64,000 nt of DNA from Darksidea phi (GCA_030770425.1 JASJFT010000004.1:620001-684000); one strand, 5' to 3'; numbered from the stretch's first letter, positions 23,465 to 36,151 are shown. Numbers and translations: made by a program. The notes: generated by a model not told the origin, from the letters alone.

Positions 23465-25283
23465 TTTACAGAGCGAATGCAGATGATGAAGGGCGTGAAA
23501 TAAAAGGGACGACGGGCGTTGGCCTCCGGCAGCATTAACCACTTGATTCTGCTGAGTGCGGCAGTACGAAGTGTAGTGGTATGGCGGGGCGCGCACTTGG
23601 GGGTGCGGGCAGAATGTGTGCTGGGGGAGTCGGTGGATGGGGCGTGGAGTGGGGGAACAGAGAGAGGCAAATAAGTGTAGGAGGGGATCAAGATGGAGGA
23701 TCGGCTGGCTTTCTCGTGCGTGCAGGTCGGGCGTTGGGATCAACATCAACTGGGGTGTAGAGGTAGCGGGCGGCGAATAGAACACAGACGGGCACGGGCG
23801 TAGTAGAGAGTGGGAAAAAGGGCTGCCTTTGCCCTGGTTCGCGGCGCGGGCGTTGAAAACGGCCCATCATGGCCTGGTCGGCGCCGTACAAAGCCCTTTC
23901 ACTGGCCCGCTGCCGTGTCCGCCATTACTACTCTACAGTAGCGCCCGTCATGTTCGCCCCTCAGCAACGACTTTTCGTTTATATCCACGCGGAAGCCCCG
24001 AATTGCGTCGTTCGCCGAGGCTGGCCGCGCGAGGCGATACGGAACCTGACGACAGACGTGCGGCCCCGCCGTGGGGTGGGAACGGGAGTGGGAATAGAGG
24101 AGAGACTGTCCAAGGCGTTCCCGGCGTCGGGATGCATGGTTGCACCGGTGCGTGGTGTTCGACCCGTCCGCGTGAGACGAACACGAACTGTCCATCGTCA
24201 TCATCATCATCCCGTCCTTCGTAAGCCTGCCAACAGTAGACGATCCTTCCAAGCAAACTCTGCACGCCAGACCTCGCAAGCAGCGGTTGCGGTGACGTTG
24301 GCTGTGGCGGCGTATAAGCGTGCGCCGAGGCGTGCTTGTGTATCTTGGAAGCGCGCCGTCCGCCGGTGCCACACGGCTTGTCGCGATCCCTCGTTACAAC
24401 CATCTTGCGCCGCCTGTATGAAGCGTCTGCAATTCAATAGCGCAAACGGACCATGGTTGACCGCAGGCTCTCTCGAGTTCACCTAGTAAACTCCTATATT
24501 TCACAAAACTACACTCCCCCCTCCTACAAAGCCCCCCAGTCCCCAACCTCGCATATGCAGCTCAAGCACCCTCGGCACCGCCAGCCACACTCTTGGTCCA
24601 CCGCCGCCCACCCGCAGCATAGCGCCATCTACTGGCAAAATCACACCATCTGCCTTCCTTTACAAATGCCATGTGCGACATGCAAATCCGTCGTATTCTT
24701 TGTTTTCGCTTCTCCGTGCCACCACCAACGCGCTTACTTTTCATTATTCAAAGCAATCATGTGCAGGGTGAGGTTGCGTGCAGGTGATGAATGCATCCGC
24801 TCCGGCGTCCTGGAATGCGGAGCGCTGGGTAGGGGAAAGCATTCTAGCCTGCCACCCTTTCTCGGCATTATCTCGCATTGTGTTTAGTTTTTTCGTGGTG
24901 CTGCGCCCATGGTGTTCTCAGCATCAGGACTTTTTGTATGGAAAAAAGTCAAGGCTTGCTCGGTCTTGGGACAGATAAGAGATTCCACCTTGGTATCGCA
25001 GACGACGCCTATCAAAGCTCCTAGCAACCTTGCCAAACCGATCCCTCCACGCCCTGCATGAGGAATATCCACTCGCATTGTGCAGGTCTATTTACCCCAC
25101 GATATGCGCCCGCTAAGCTGGAAAAGGCAAAGGATGGAGGAGTCTATTGTACAAACGCAATTCCCGTCCGCCTCCCACGCAAACCAACGTCACGCACATC
25201 TTCGCGTGGACTATGCATACCGACGGCCCTGAAGACGCCATCCCTTAGGAGACCGTACCGTCGGGGCCTGCAAAGCTGATGCA
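23465..25283. other. 1.8 kb intergenic region
   Basis: Upstream of the transporter and downstream of the SCYL2-like gene. Overlapping frames of up to 205 codons (for example 23869-24486) occur on both strands, but none has a family match or splice support. GC-rich in 23.8-24.4 kb. Confidence 0.4.
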
Positions 25284-28200
25284 TCATATCAAGCTATCCC
25301 CTCCACTCCCCCAGCCGGTATTCGCAGCCTTCTGTGGTTGCTGCTGTTGTTGTTGGCCCTGGTTCTGTGCCGTCCTACTCGCCATATTATTCATACTCAG
25401 TCCGCTAGTCGCGCTGCCCGCTCTCCCGCTCATGCCTGCTGGCGGTGGCGCAATGCCGAAAGGATTATTGTTCGACATGGGTGGAGGCGCGATGCTGAAC
25501 GAACTTGTTGCTGGTTTGGCCGGAGGAGGTGCGATGCTGAAACTTGAATATGGATTGCTCTGTTGCTGTGCGGGAGGAGAGGCCATTGAGAAATTAGAGA
25601 GACCGCTTGATGTGCTCGTAGTCATCGTGGAACCCCACGGGTTCGACGTTAGCGTAGAAGCGCCGCTAGTTTTGCTCCAATCGACACCGGTGTTTTGAGT
25701 GCTGTATGAAGGGGTGGTAGTAGGTGACGTCATACTGTTCATGCTCATGCCCATTCCAGGTCTCTGTTGTGTTTGTGAGAGGGCCGGGCTGCCAATCCCC
25801 GGGTTTGAAGGAGCCATAGCGGGAAATGCCGAATTAAGGGAGTTGAGCGCGTTGTCGGGTGTTATTGTCCTTCCGGTGGCTTGGGGTGCAGAAAGGTTCG
25901 TTTGTGGAGGCGTGGATACAGGCGGAGGCGGGCTAGACCATCCGAATGTCGCTACCGGCGATGCATTTCTAGTCGATCCTGCATGGCTGACAGCTGCTCG
26001 GGAAGGCAATATAGTGGTCGATGAAGCCGAAGCTGGAGCACTGGCCCATGGATCTCGACCCCCACCCAACATGTCTGACCCCGTGTTCGCGCTCTGGTTA
26101 CCGCGGACAAGAGCTTCAAAATCGGCGTCTCCAGCTCCATTCGGCGTCTCCAAACCGTTCGTCGAAGGGCCACCGAAGCTCATGAATTCGTTGCGTGATG
26201 TTGCAGGTGCATTGTTCGCACCCAGCTCTTGAAGCTTTCGGGTTTGCTCGTTCTCGACTCGCGCAGAGAGCGATTTAATAAGCGTCATGTACGATTGAAA
26301 CTGTGCGAGGTTGAGTAGAGGACCGAGGCTGAACTGCCATAGAATAGGAAGAACATCGATCGCAAGGAAGTCGCTATCCACCTGATTACCGATCGCCTTG
26401 AACACATCGAGCGCAGCCATCTACATGAATTTGTTTAGTATACGATGCAATAGATTGGGGTGAGAACATACCATGACAGCAGGCTCCTTCGTCTTGATGG
26501 CGCGAAGCAGTGGGACTATCCTTTCTTGGATTGTATACTTATCTAAGATCGACACGTTCGACTTCGTCTTGGGCGCCTCAACCATTCCAGTGAGACCATC
26601 TCCTCCAAGGCCATCCTGCTCATCGCTACCGCCTCCGCAAAGCGACTTGAAAGCTTCCAGGCCGCGAATCTTGATGCCCATGCTGCTCGTTTTCGCAAAG
26701 ATCGTAGCGATGACGGGGAAGAGCTCGTTCTTTATTGTCGAGAAGTCCAAGACAGGCACGACAACGGGGAGTGTGCGGAGAGCAGCATCCACCATAGAGT
26801 GTGTGGGTGATTCGAGCGAGTAGTTCAGGATGGGTAGTATGTCGTCTTTGAATTCCTTCCCACCACAGTTTTCCGCAGCGACATTCATGTTCTCAAGCAA
26901 AACCATCAGTCCCGCTTCCTTCAGGCTGTCTCGCTCCTGTGCGTTGCCCTTGGCACCGGTCAAAAACGTCTCTCGCAGCTTCGGAATGACCTTTTCTGTG
27001 AATGCTCGTTTTCCAGACGGTAACATCGTCACAATCTTGAAGACGTTCTGCAGCACCAAAGAAAGAAGCTCACGATCCTTCGTCTCCTCAAGCAATGCGG
27101 GTAGTACTTTCTTCTCCATCACCGACTTTGGAAATTCCTTCAATATCCTAGGGAGTCCGCGCATGAACTGAGATTTCTCATTCGGTGTCTTAGCTGGTAG
27201 AGAGTCGAGGAAGCGGATTGTAGATACCAATATGTTGTCGAAATACTGAGCTTGCTGAAACTCTCGAGCGTTCAGTCTCTGTGCGGGTCGTCGCGTGATG
27301 AGTCGGTCTAGGACGCCGTTTACTACGTCCCGGGGCATCGGCTGCGAAGCCATGAAGTTGTTGGTTTTGTTCGGTACGGAAGACGGTGACGAAAACGCCC
27401 GCTTGTATGACGACTGGCTGCCATGAAATTCCATGGGGCTCTTATGTGGGGAATTGTACAAGGCGATGATCAACATGCCCAGTGAGAACATGTCTGCGGC
27501 CGGTGTCACGTTGTTGTCCACAACGAAGTCTGGAGACGAGTAGTCCAGATTCAGCTGAACGTATGATGGTAGCCGTGCGTCATGGTTTAGGGCTTCGGAA
27601 AGGGAGATGGGCGCCACAGATGTCGGCTTGGTAGAGTTCTCGGGCGGTGTGCAGAAGGCAAGCCCTGATATCTTCCAGTCTGACTGTCACAGTATCAGTA
27701 CACAGGTGGAGAAACGTAACTGGTATTGCCTACTTTAGCATTTATGAAGATGGCCTCTGGCGTCAGGTTGGCATGAATCAGCCCAGCGCTCTCATGCAGA
27801 AACTCCAGACCTTTGGCAATCTGTAATAACCCTTTCTGTATCTCCAGCTCATCGATCTCTAGTTCTCGTCTCCGCTTCTGCCCATCGGCTTCCTCGACGA
27901 CATATCGACTTCTTCGGCCGCCCACACCGCCCGCCTTCTCCTGCTCGTCCTTTTCCTGGAGCAAACCGGCTAGGGATGCCGTGACGGGCTCCGTTGCGAA
28001 CATTAATCCGCCACCCCGTGTATCTTCCACCGGCTCGACCAGCTCGAGAACGCTTGGGTGCCGTAGTCGTGCCAGCGAACTGGCCTCCTTCTTGAGTCTC
28101 TCAATAACCTCCTCCTGCGCCCGCTTGAGCCCGCCCCCTCTATCAGACCGTCCGCCTAAGCTACCCCCGCCCGGCGGCTCTAGAGACTTCTTCTCGAAAA

Positions 28201-28354
28201 CAAAAACCGAAGCGGGCTTCTTGGTGGACTTCTTCTTCGCATCGTATATCTTCCATGGTCCTGAGTATGACACGGGCTCCGTGCTCAACGTGTAATTAGA
28301 GGTAATGTTCGAGGTAAACGACTTCGATAAGTCAGACGCGAATTTGGAGAACAT
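25284..28354 (-). CDS. SCYL2-type pseudokinase, trafficking adaptor
   Basis: Three exons on the minus strand, 28354-27734, 27683-26472 and 26420-25284, give 989 residues. The ATG at 28354 (MFSKFASDLSKSFTSNI) is the family start; the upstream in-frame GTG is not needed. The kinase-like domain (about 1-340) lacks the catalytic residues: the HRD position reads HANLTPEAIF and the DFG position reads KISGLAF, so it should be inactive. It is followed by HEAT-like helices (about 340-620, for example KKVLPALLEETKDRELLSLV) and a low-complexity tail rich in Ser, Pro, Asn and Gln, with repeated SFSIAPPP and FGIAPPP units and a polyQ run. Animal SCYL2 binds clathrin and works at endosome/TGN membranes; the same role is inferred. 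Divergent from the aminotransferase, 619 bp apart. Confidence 0.9.
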
Positions 28355-28973
28355 GATGCTCGATTCGCCCACGCGGCGCTAGGTTCGATGTACAGTAAGG
28401 CCGGCATGGACTGGTTTGTATACGCGGAAGGGAGGTGTTGCGGCGGCGACCTGAGACGGCGCTTGGGCTGTAGCTGACAGGTTGCGCACCAATTCAGTAC
28501 ATTTAAACACTTCGGCCTCTGGTGACTGTCTTGCAATTGATCGCCGGCGAACTACCGATGATTTGACTCCCCGAAGTTCAAAAGCAGAAGCGAATGGGAA
28601 AAGAATACAAAGCGGCGGTGCTAGCCCCACGCGACAATGCAGTGTTGGAGTCCGGAGGCCCGCCGCGAGCATGACTAAGCACATGTCACTTCCACCGCTA
28701 AGCATAGCACCTGCATCTTCAGATATGTATCGGTACAAGTACTCGTCAATAGCCTCAAGTATCTGTAGATGATGCAGTGCGAATCACATCCACGCCCTTC
28801 TTTATTGATTGTGGAGGTCCGATTGGCGGCGGTCGGGGACGTGTTGACAGCTCCGAGCGGTCAGCTTCGGCTGTTTCCAAAATGATCCGTCGCAAGACAG
28901 ACAACTGTTAAACTCTCCCGTCTTCTGTCTTCTCCGCTACAACGCCGGAGACCTCTAATAGAACGCTTTCACA
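28355..28973. promoter_or_regulatory. Divergent promoter region, SCYL2-like / BCAT
   Basis: 619 bp between two divergent start codons (28354 minus, 28974 plus). It must contain both promoters. No specific site is assigned. Confidence 0.5.
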
Positions 28974-30353
28974 ATGCTTCAACAGCGGCCATTACGATTG
29001 CTCTCTTCATTTTCCCATTGCTCCTCTCGTTCAGTCGGTGCAGGCCTCAGCGCATCACTGCGATGTCGGAGCCAGCGAGCTTACAGTATCCACGCTGAGG
29101 CTTCAGTTGGAACAAAGATTAACAACATTGACCCCTCAAAGCTCTCCATTACCAAGACGACGACTCCGAAGGCATTATCCCGCCCGGAGGAGCTAATCTT
29201 TGGGCATACTTTCACGGGTGCGAGCTCCCCGCCTCGTATGTTCGCGCGCAAAGCTAACAGCGACTCAGATCATATGCTCTCGCTCGAATGGACAGCATCT
29301 GAAGGATGGCTTCCGGCCCGCATCACCCCGTATCAGAACCTAAGCCTCGATCCTGCGACGTGCGTCTTCCACTATGCGTTCGAGGCCTTCGAGGGAATGA
29401 AGGCATACAAGGACAAGAATGGTGGCATCAACCTGTTTCGCCCCAATTTGAACATGGCGCGATTGAACAAATCAGTTGCGCGCATTGCGCTGCCTACTTT
29501 TGATGGCGATGCCATGATTGACCTAATCGGCAAGCTCGTCAAGCTAGACGAGCGATTCATTCCAGAGTAAGCTTTCCATGTTTGCCTCCTAATGGTGTCG
29601 GACTGACAGTGCATCAGTGCCCGTGGCTACTCGCTGTATCTTCGTCCGACCATGATCGGCACTCAACGCACACTCGGTGTCGGTCCTCCAGCTTCTGCGC
29701 TGCTCTACGTGATTGCGTCGCCCGTAGGCCCATACTACCCAACCGGATTCAAGGCTGTGTCATTGGAGGCTACAGACTACGCTGTGCGTGCATGGCCTGG
29801 TGGTGTTGGAGACAAGAAGCTCGGTGCTAACTATGCACCATGCATAGTACCGCAAATGCAAGCGGCGAGCAGAGGCTTCCAGCAGAACTTGTGGCTGTTC
29901 GGTGAGGAGGAATACGTAACGGAGGTCGGCACCATGAACCTTTTTGCGGCTATCAAGAACAAGGAGACCGGTCAACCGGAGCTGCTAACTGCGCCTCTAG
30001 ACGGCACCATTCTAGAGGGCGTTACGCGAGACTCTGTCCTGGGTCTTGCTCGAGAGCGCCTTGTACCTAAAGGATGGAAGGTGACGGAGCGCAAATTCAC
30101 AATGAAGGAGATTGCGGATGCCACTGACGAGGGTCGGATGATAGAGGTCTTCGGCGCCGGCACCGCCGCCGTTGTCAGCCCTGTGCGGCGCATCAGCTGG
30201 AAGGGACGGTTGGTGGAGTGCGGTTTGGAGGACAATGTTGAAGCTGGCCCAATTGCGCTGCAGATGAAGGACTGGATGGAGTCTATCCAGTATGGCGACG
30301 AGGACCATCCATGGAGGTATGTTAATCCAGTCGGTTTTCGTGCTCACGGCTAA
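28974..30353 (+). CDS. Branched-chain amino-acid aminotransferase, mitochondrial type
   Basis: Two exons, 28974-29566 and 29618-30353, give 442 residues. The first 60 residues are Ser/Arg-rich with few acids, a typical mitochondrial presequence. The fold-type IV PLP domain follows: [17 protein letters not shown], then after the junction [32 protein letters not shown] contains the PLP lysine region, and EVGTMNLF and [13 protein letters not shown] are the late signatures. It catalyses the last step of Val, Leu and Ile synthesis and the first of their breakdown. The end is uncertain: a GTATGT donor near 30316 with a CTAAT/CAG acceptor near 30360 would replace the last residues with a short tail ending at about 30381. 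Confidence 0.93.
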
Positions 30354-30879
30354 TTAGCAGCAGTCATCGAATTCCGAATTAGGCTGTGACAAGCCGATGG
30401 ACTGTTCGAAGGGGTCTTGGAGGACCAGTACCAAAAGATCTATGGGTTTAGAGCATAGGGAGAGGCGCTTGTCCTTGTGAATACCTTCAAGAGTGTACAT
30501 TAGCCGGTGTTTCAGCGGATCAGCGTTCCCAGTGGTGTTTACACTGCAGAACACCAACAAGACGTACATCGACTCGTCTGTGGCAGAAGAGCTTCGAGAA
30601 TGGTAGAATGGTGTATGTACGTATGTACATTTTCATGTTGGATGCATTCAAGTGTTGCCGTGGGTGTGCCTGACACTCGACGTGTGACGTAGCTCAATCG
30701 GGCAAGGTGCACAGAGCTCCGTCCAAGCTTTGGAGCTCCTCGTCCTGTTCCTGTTCCTGTCTGGCTCACGCGCATTCCATCCCCACCACTATCGCTTCCG
30801 CCCAATTACTCGCCAAGAGCTCCCACGCCGTCTTTGCGACCCGCAGCGCGCAGCAATATTCCCTCACCCATCCGTCGCG
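30354..30879. other. Intergenic between tandem genes
   Basis: 3' flank of the aminotransferase and promoter of the HMG-box gene. A frame starting at 30730 runs in phase into the HMG-box CDS, so an earlier start cannot be excluded. Confidence 0.45.
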
Positions 30880-31961
30880 ATGCTGGCTCGCGGCGTGCTC
30901 TGCCGCTTGGCGGCTGATGTGCCCAAAACATCAACACACGACCTCCCGCGCCTCGCCAACCTTGTCCAGAGCAGTGTACTGTCCCGCAATGCCCTCTCGC
31001 TGCCCGCTGCCCGCGCCCTCTCGCGCTTCTACAAGGCTGCACTTTCCGAATACCGCCGCTCCTATGCCACGACGGCGCGCGCAACCAAGCCGACGGCACG
31101 GGTGAAGAAAGATGTGAAGAAGGCAGCTGCGAAGAAGCCCGTCAGGAAGACGGCGACCAAAAAACCTGCGAAGAAGTCTGTAGCAAAGAAGGCCAAGCCG
31201 AAGAAGAAAGCTGCCGCAAAGCCCAAGTCCAAACCACGGAGGAAGGTCTTGACGCCTGAGGCAAAGAAGAAAGCCGAGATCCGAGAGCTCAAGGCGACGG
31301 CACTGCGGGCACCGGTATTGCCACAAGGAATCAACGCCTGGACTGTCTTCGCGTCCGAGGCTCTGGTCGGAACCAACAGCATCGGTGCTTCAAAGCAGAA
31401 ACTCAAGGATGCCGGTGCCAAATTCAAAGAACTGACGGCTGCAGAAAAGGAGGCAGGTCATGGCCCTCATCAATTCTCACGCTTGCTGACCTTGTCTTCA
31501 TAGCATTATAACCACTTGGCCAGCGAGAAAGCGGCCGCCAATCGCGCAGAGTTCGATGCCTGGATCCGTAGTCATACGCCCGAGCAGATTCGTCTCGCCA
31601 ACATTGCCCGTCTAAACCTGAAGCGTCGCATTGCTGCAGGCGAGCCTGTACGGATCGCGTCTCGAGAGACACGCAAGTTAGACGACGACCGCCAGGTCAA
31701 GAGACCGATAACTGGATACACCCGCTTCGTGGTGGAGCGTAGGACCAGCGGTGACTTCAAAGGTATCCCGGCCAGCGAGAGCTTCAAGCTTATTGGCAAC
31801 GAGTGGAAGGCATTGAGCGCCAGCGAGAAAAAGGTACGAATCTAAGACGAGTAACACATTCGACGTGTACTGACTCTTTTTCGTAGAAATACGAAGACGA
31901 ATTCACATCAGAGAAAATCGCATATGCTCGTGAGAAGCAGAGCACATACGGCCACACCTGA
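30880..31961 (+). CDS. Mitochondrial-type HMG-box DNA-binding protein
   Basis: Three exons, 30880-31452, 31504-31833 and 31887-31961, give 325 residues. The N-terminus is Arg/Leu/Ser-rich with a mitochondrial-like leader, followed by a histone-H1-like Lys/Ala/Pro tail (KKAAAKKPVRK and repeats, about 75-130), then two HMG-like boxes: INAWTVFASEALV (about 155) and PITGYTRFVVERRTSGDF (about 250), the second ending NEWKALSASEKKKYEDE. Two boxes after a leader resemble Abf2/mtTFA-type nucleoid packaging proteins, so mitochondrial DNA binding is likely but inferred. The first intron (31453-31503) begins with GC, not GT; the reading frame and the conserved EKEHYNHLASEKAAAN sequence require it. An earlier in-frame start at 30730 is possible. 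Confidence 0.82.
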
Positions 31962-32806
31962 GCAAGGTCGCATTGATTCTCCACGTTCTTTAGAACCACC
32001 GTCTCTTTTTTGTCCGTGTACCTCTAGCCTTTGGTTCTCATGGTCATGGTAGTGGATGCGGTTCGGCGCTTGTTGGTCCATCTCTGTGTATACCTGTCGG
32101 TCGGTTTCCTTGAATACTCGGTATACCTACTTTGGTGTTTCGCGACGCGGTGGTCTATATTCGAATCTGAAAGCGAACAGCTTGTGTCGGGACACGGGTC
32201 GTTTTTTTCGTGCGTAAAGACCGGGACGCGTTTGGAATGCTTTGCTTCTTGGCTCGGTGAGTTTTTTCAGTGGGATCTGTATGGTAGTCTTGTAAAAGTA
32301 TATACCGCAGTATATATACCTCTGTCTCACGCTAGCCGCGTTTGCTCTTCTCGCTGGGTATTGCTTGGTGCGTGTTGCAACGTTTCAATAGAAAGAGTAG
32401 ATGATTCGGATGCCTTCAGGACCTTAAGATGGTGCTACGCACATGCGGATGCCATTCGAAACATGGGGACACAAGTATCTAGAAAAAAGAAACACAGGCT
32501 GGATTGATGAAGCGCTTGCGCCAGCAAAGCAGGAGTAATTAAGTATCTGTAGGGCAAGAAAGAAAAGACCAACAGAAACGTGATATTCCCGCGTGCATAC
32601 AGAACAGTTTATGCGCCACCCCCCACTTAAAAAAGAACCCCCCCCCCCCCCCCCCACACCCCCCCCCCCCCCCCCCCCCCCCCCCCCGAGAATTGTACAG
32701 TGCACCTCGTATCCCTTCGAAGGGCAATCCAACATACAAACTTTTGCAAATTTTACATTTCAACTTGCTCATCTTTGTCGAAACAGCTCGAGCCCATCGC
32801 ACACGC
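31962..32806. other. Intergenic, with a long poly-C tract
   Basis: 3' flank of the HMG-box gene and of the broken CLC gene. Apart from the poly-C tract (32638-32687) nothing is seen. Confidence 0.5.
32638..32687. repeat. Interrupted poly-C tract
   Basis: A run of 18 Cs, a short ACA break and a run of about 29 Cs. The opposite strand is poly-G and could form G-quadruplexes. Its length is likely to be variable and error-prone in sequencing. Confidence 0.95.
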
Positions 32807-35011
32807 TCACCACGCATCCCCACCCTCCAACCTCTCAATCAAGCCCACTAATCTCTTCTTGAAAACCACGCCCACAAGCCTCGCCGACCCCTCCTCTGTA
32901 ATACACAAGTGCTTCAGTCCCAGTTTACTAAATATCTCAACCGCATACTCGAGCGGGGCTTTAGCGCAAATAGTCAGGGGCGTGCGATCTACAAAGGGCG
33001 TTAGATCGACTTCTAGCGTTTGCGGTGAGGGCTCTATGTTGGTGGGGTGGCCGAGGAGGCGGATTGTGAGGGCGTTGTCTTGGTGGGTGCGGGGGGATGG
33101 GTGGGTGGAAGGGGAGGAGAGGTGGTGGTGGGGAAGTAGTTTTGTGAGGCCGAAGTCTAGTTCGGATTGCGAGATGTAGCCTTGTAGGATAGGCATGTTG
33201 GAGGAGGGTTGCGTTTGCACGAGGACGAGGCACGCGTCCATAGGACCCCTACTCTTCAATTACTCCAACTTGCGTGCTAAGACCGCGTATGGGACAGTGC
33301 TTGTAGCGGGGATGTGGACGGTGATTTCGTCCATTGTTTGTTTGGGCGGGATCAGGACATCTGTGATAAGGTTTCGCTTCCGGACGATGGAGATGGCGAT
33401 GTCGGCGTCGAGGAAGGGGTGGCCCAGGACGGTTTGCGCGAGGTCGTAGACGCCTTCTGGGGAGATGCTGTCTGCGACCTATCTGGCGACTAGGATGGCA
33501 ACCATGTGCGGGACTACGTATTCAAGTTGGCCGGTAAGTTCGAACATGATGACGGCGAGGGAAATGGTCATGCGACAGACGCCGGCGAGGAAGGCTGCTG
33601 CTCCGACCATGGCGAAGATACCGGGGGAGATGGATGTTATACTTTGTCCGACGACGCGGCCAAAGAGGGCGCCTGTGTCGAGGGCGGGGATGATGACGCC
33701 GCTGGGGACTTTGCAGCCGAATGTTATGATGGTTAAGACGAGTTTGACTAGTGTGCCATAGATGAGCCAGAGGGTGTAGGACCAGTTCACTTTCCCGACA
33801 TCGACGCCTATATCTTCATTCTGGCAGACCCATGAGCTTGCTGAAGCACCGCCGGCTTTGCAGTCCACGAGCAGCTTCTTGATGATGATGTCCCCTGGTT
33901 CGCGGGTCAGCGGATGGGGGAATTGGAGAAGCGTGGTGGCGAGGACGACGAGGAAACCCTCTAACACGGGGTTTTTCTTGATGAGGGGAAAGGAGCGGAA
34001 CCACTTTGACCAGACAAGTTGAGTTTGCAGAAGAGGCCACCGAAGATACCGCCGGCCACTCCCAGCATGACGAAGACGAAATAGTGGATAGGCTACACAC
34101 GTCGAGATGTGGACGAAAGGTCCTTCCCTGCCCAGACACATACCTGTAGATACAGCAAAGATGGCGCCAAAGGCTTTAATCATGAGAACGCGGAGAGAGA
34201 GGAAATTGGAATAACGAAGCCGGAAAGTATAGTCTTGATTTCAGGGATGTCGCTGCCGGAAGTCATGTACATTGTCTTTCCCGCTACCGCGGGTTTAGAT
34301 GCCCCATGGTTTGAGTCTTTGAAGGATTGGTCGGAAGACGTGGTAGGGAGTGAGCTTTTCGTCAACATCGTGGCTGATGAGCTAACGATCCCAAACACTA
34401 GCGCCATACCTACATGTATGGCAAAGGAGGTTGCGTAATCTGTCTTCCAGGCGTGGAGGCGCATACACTGATCTGCCAGTTCCGATTTTGCGCTAAGCAA
34501 AGCTGTCTTGTTGTTGCAGCATGCTTCCCGACTTAGAAGAGGGTTCTTGGTGCAATATCCTAATTTCAGGTCTGAAATGGTGGCTACCGCGATGTCAACG
34601 ACGAAAGCAAGGAATGCAGTGAGAGTGCTAATGACGACGACAGCTATCTATCCTGAGCAGGCTTCGAATATCGATACGAGGTCATAGCGTAGGCCACGAC
34701 GAGCCCGAATGGAGCGGGAACGGTAGGAGTCTTTGACCTATAGTCCATGTCAGCCCTACTGCGAGTTGTCCAAGATAGTGCTTAAACACCAATTCATGAA
34801 GCCAGTCATTCGTCGTATAATCGTTATACGGCAACCTTTCCCCAAGTGTACTCCCTGCCATCGCCTGCTCTTGCTTTGTCACAGTCGACGAAATGACACT
34901 ATGCGCCTCCTCATCTTGTTCGTGCTGTAACGCGGCCAACCTCCCATCATTATTAGCAACATGATATAATAAAGCAATGCGCTCTGTCGCTGCTTCCGAA
35001 TCCAATGGCAT
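32807..35011 (-). pseudogene. Broken CLC chloride channel/transporter
   Basis: Minus-strand remnant of a voltage-gated chloride channel (CLC family). Recognisable parts, in gene order, are an N-terminus from the ATG at 35011, a first-helix segment, SGSDIPEIKTILSGFVI, the signature MCLGREGPFVHISTC, SGVIIPALDTGALFGRV and a C-terminal CBS domain ending at 32807. The reading frame is destroyed by TAG at 34648-34650 and 33479-33481 (both where families have Trp), a stop at 33260-33262, two single-base frame changes near 34205-34212 and 34010-34020, and loss of about 130 residues at about 34090. The signature GSGIP also reads GSDIP. A sequencing artefact cannot explain all of these together. It should make no working channel. 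Confidence 0.88.
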
Positions 35012-36151
35012 CCTTCAACGGTAGAGCAAAGATGCAAGTCCGTTGGGCAGTGGAAGAGGGAAGAATGCCATGATAGTGCACTGCAGAGGTCGACGTCGCA
35101 ATAATGGATTACCATGTGACGTAGGGGTGCGAACGATCCCACGATAACCCTACATCTTATCGTCCCGCGGAGATGGCTTCTCCTTTGCTATTCTTGGACG
35201 CAAACGCGTCTCGGGATTGGCTGGTCCAGACGGTGGACTTACGTTGGTGATACTGAATAGATAAGAGTGCATGTTGGTGTCGATCGCAGAGCGCGCTAGT
35301 CATGTCGCCTTTCCTAATTAGTCCAACGTGTATCGCAACTTCCGGAGCCTTAGAGCCGTCCAAGCATGAAAACATGACAACATGAAACAATAAAGCAGAT
35401 GCAAGGAACACAGCATAGTTTGAAACACTTCATTAGAGTTACCGCGTCCTCACAAACGTAACAAGCCGCGCACGCAGGCAGCCTCACACGTATTAGCTAC
35501 AAGGATTCTTTCCATCTGCAGACGCCATGACAGACAGAGAGAGAGAGAGAGCAAACATGCATAGATATAAACAGAGGAGAAAAGATGGTTATGCAACAAT
35601 AGAGAAAAGAATGTTAAGACAGGTCAAGGAGAGACGGGAAAAGAAAGACTGGTATGTCGTGGCATCTAGACCGGATCAAGACCCGTGCGGACGGAGAGGA
35701 TGTATATACAGGCGGCGGGATAGGAGGAGGTTGACGCGTATAAGGCGTTGGGTATCTGTAGCGACTAGTCGAGAAGCAAATCGCTTCGGAGGGTATGATG
35801 CAGCGCACAAAAGGATCGAAAACAAACGAAGGAAATACACGCAGCGTCGTGGACGCGCGGTAGATACATCCAGGAGATCCAGCAGAGGACTAAGTAACAA
35901 GGCGGAAAATGGTACAAAGTTTCGGACGCCCGGCGCTAGCTATGCATGCACAACGCAGTTGACTGAATAAAGGGAAGCCATCGAGGAAATGCTCGCTGGG
36001 ACTTTTGGGGCGCTCATCACTCGGCGCGTATGCAAAAAACCGCCGAAATGTCTGGACCCAAGGAGGAAATTCGGTAGGAGACTGGGTGTTTGAGACCCAA
36101 AGTGTCGTGAGATGTGGCGAGGAATTATATCGGTCCGATTATATCTTTCGC
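35012..36151. other. 1.1 kb without a supported gene
   Basis: Between the CLC pseudogene and the kelch gene. Contains a short GA microsatellite near 35535-35552 and no recognisable coding sequence. Confidence 0.45.

Noticed and set aside
23869..24486. 205-codon open frame upstream of the transporter
   Set aside because: Overlaps several equally long frames on both strands and has no recognisable feature.
32539..32838. Gly-rich and Pro-rich frames across the poly-C tract
   Set aside because: They arise from the homopolymer itself.
32807..35011. CLC lesions explained as unusual introns
   Set aside because: Single-base frame changes and in-frame TAGs lie inside conserved helices with no splice sites that would remove them.
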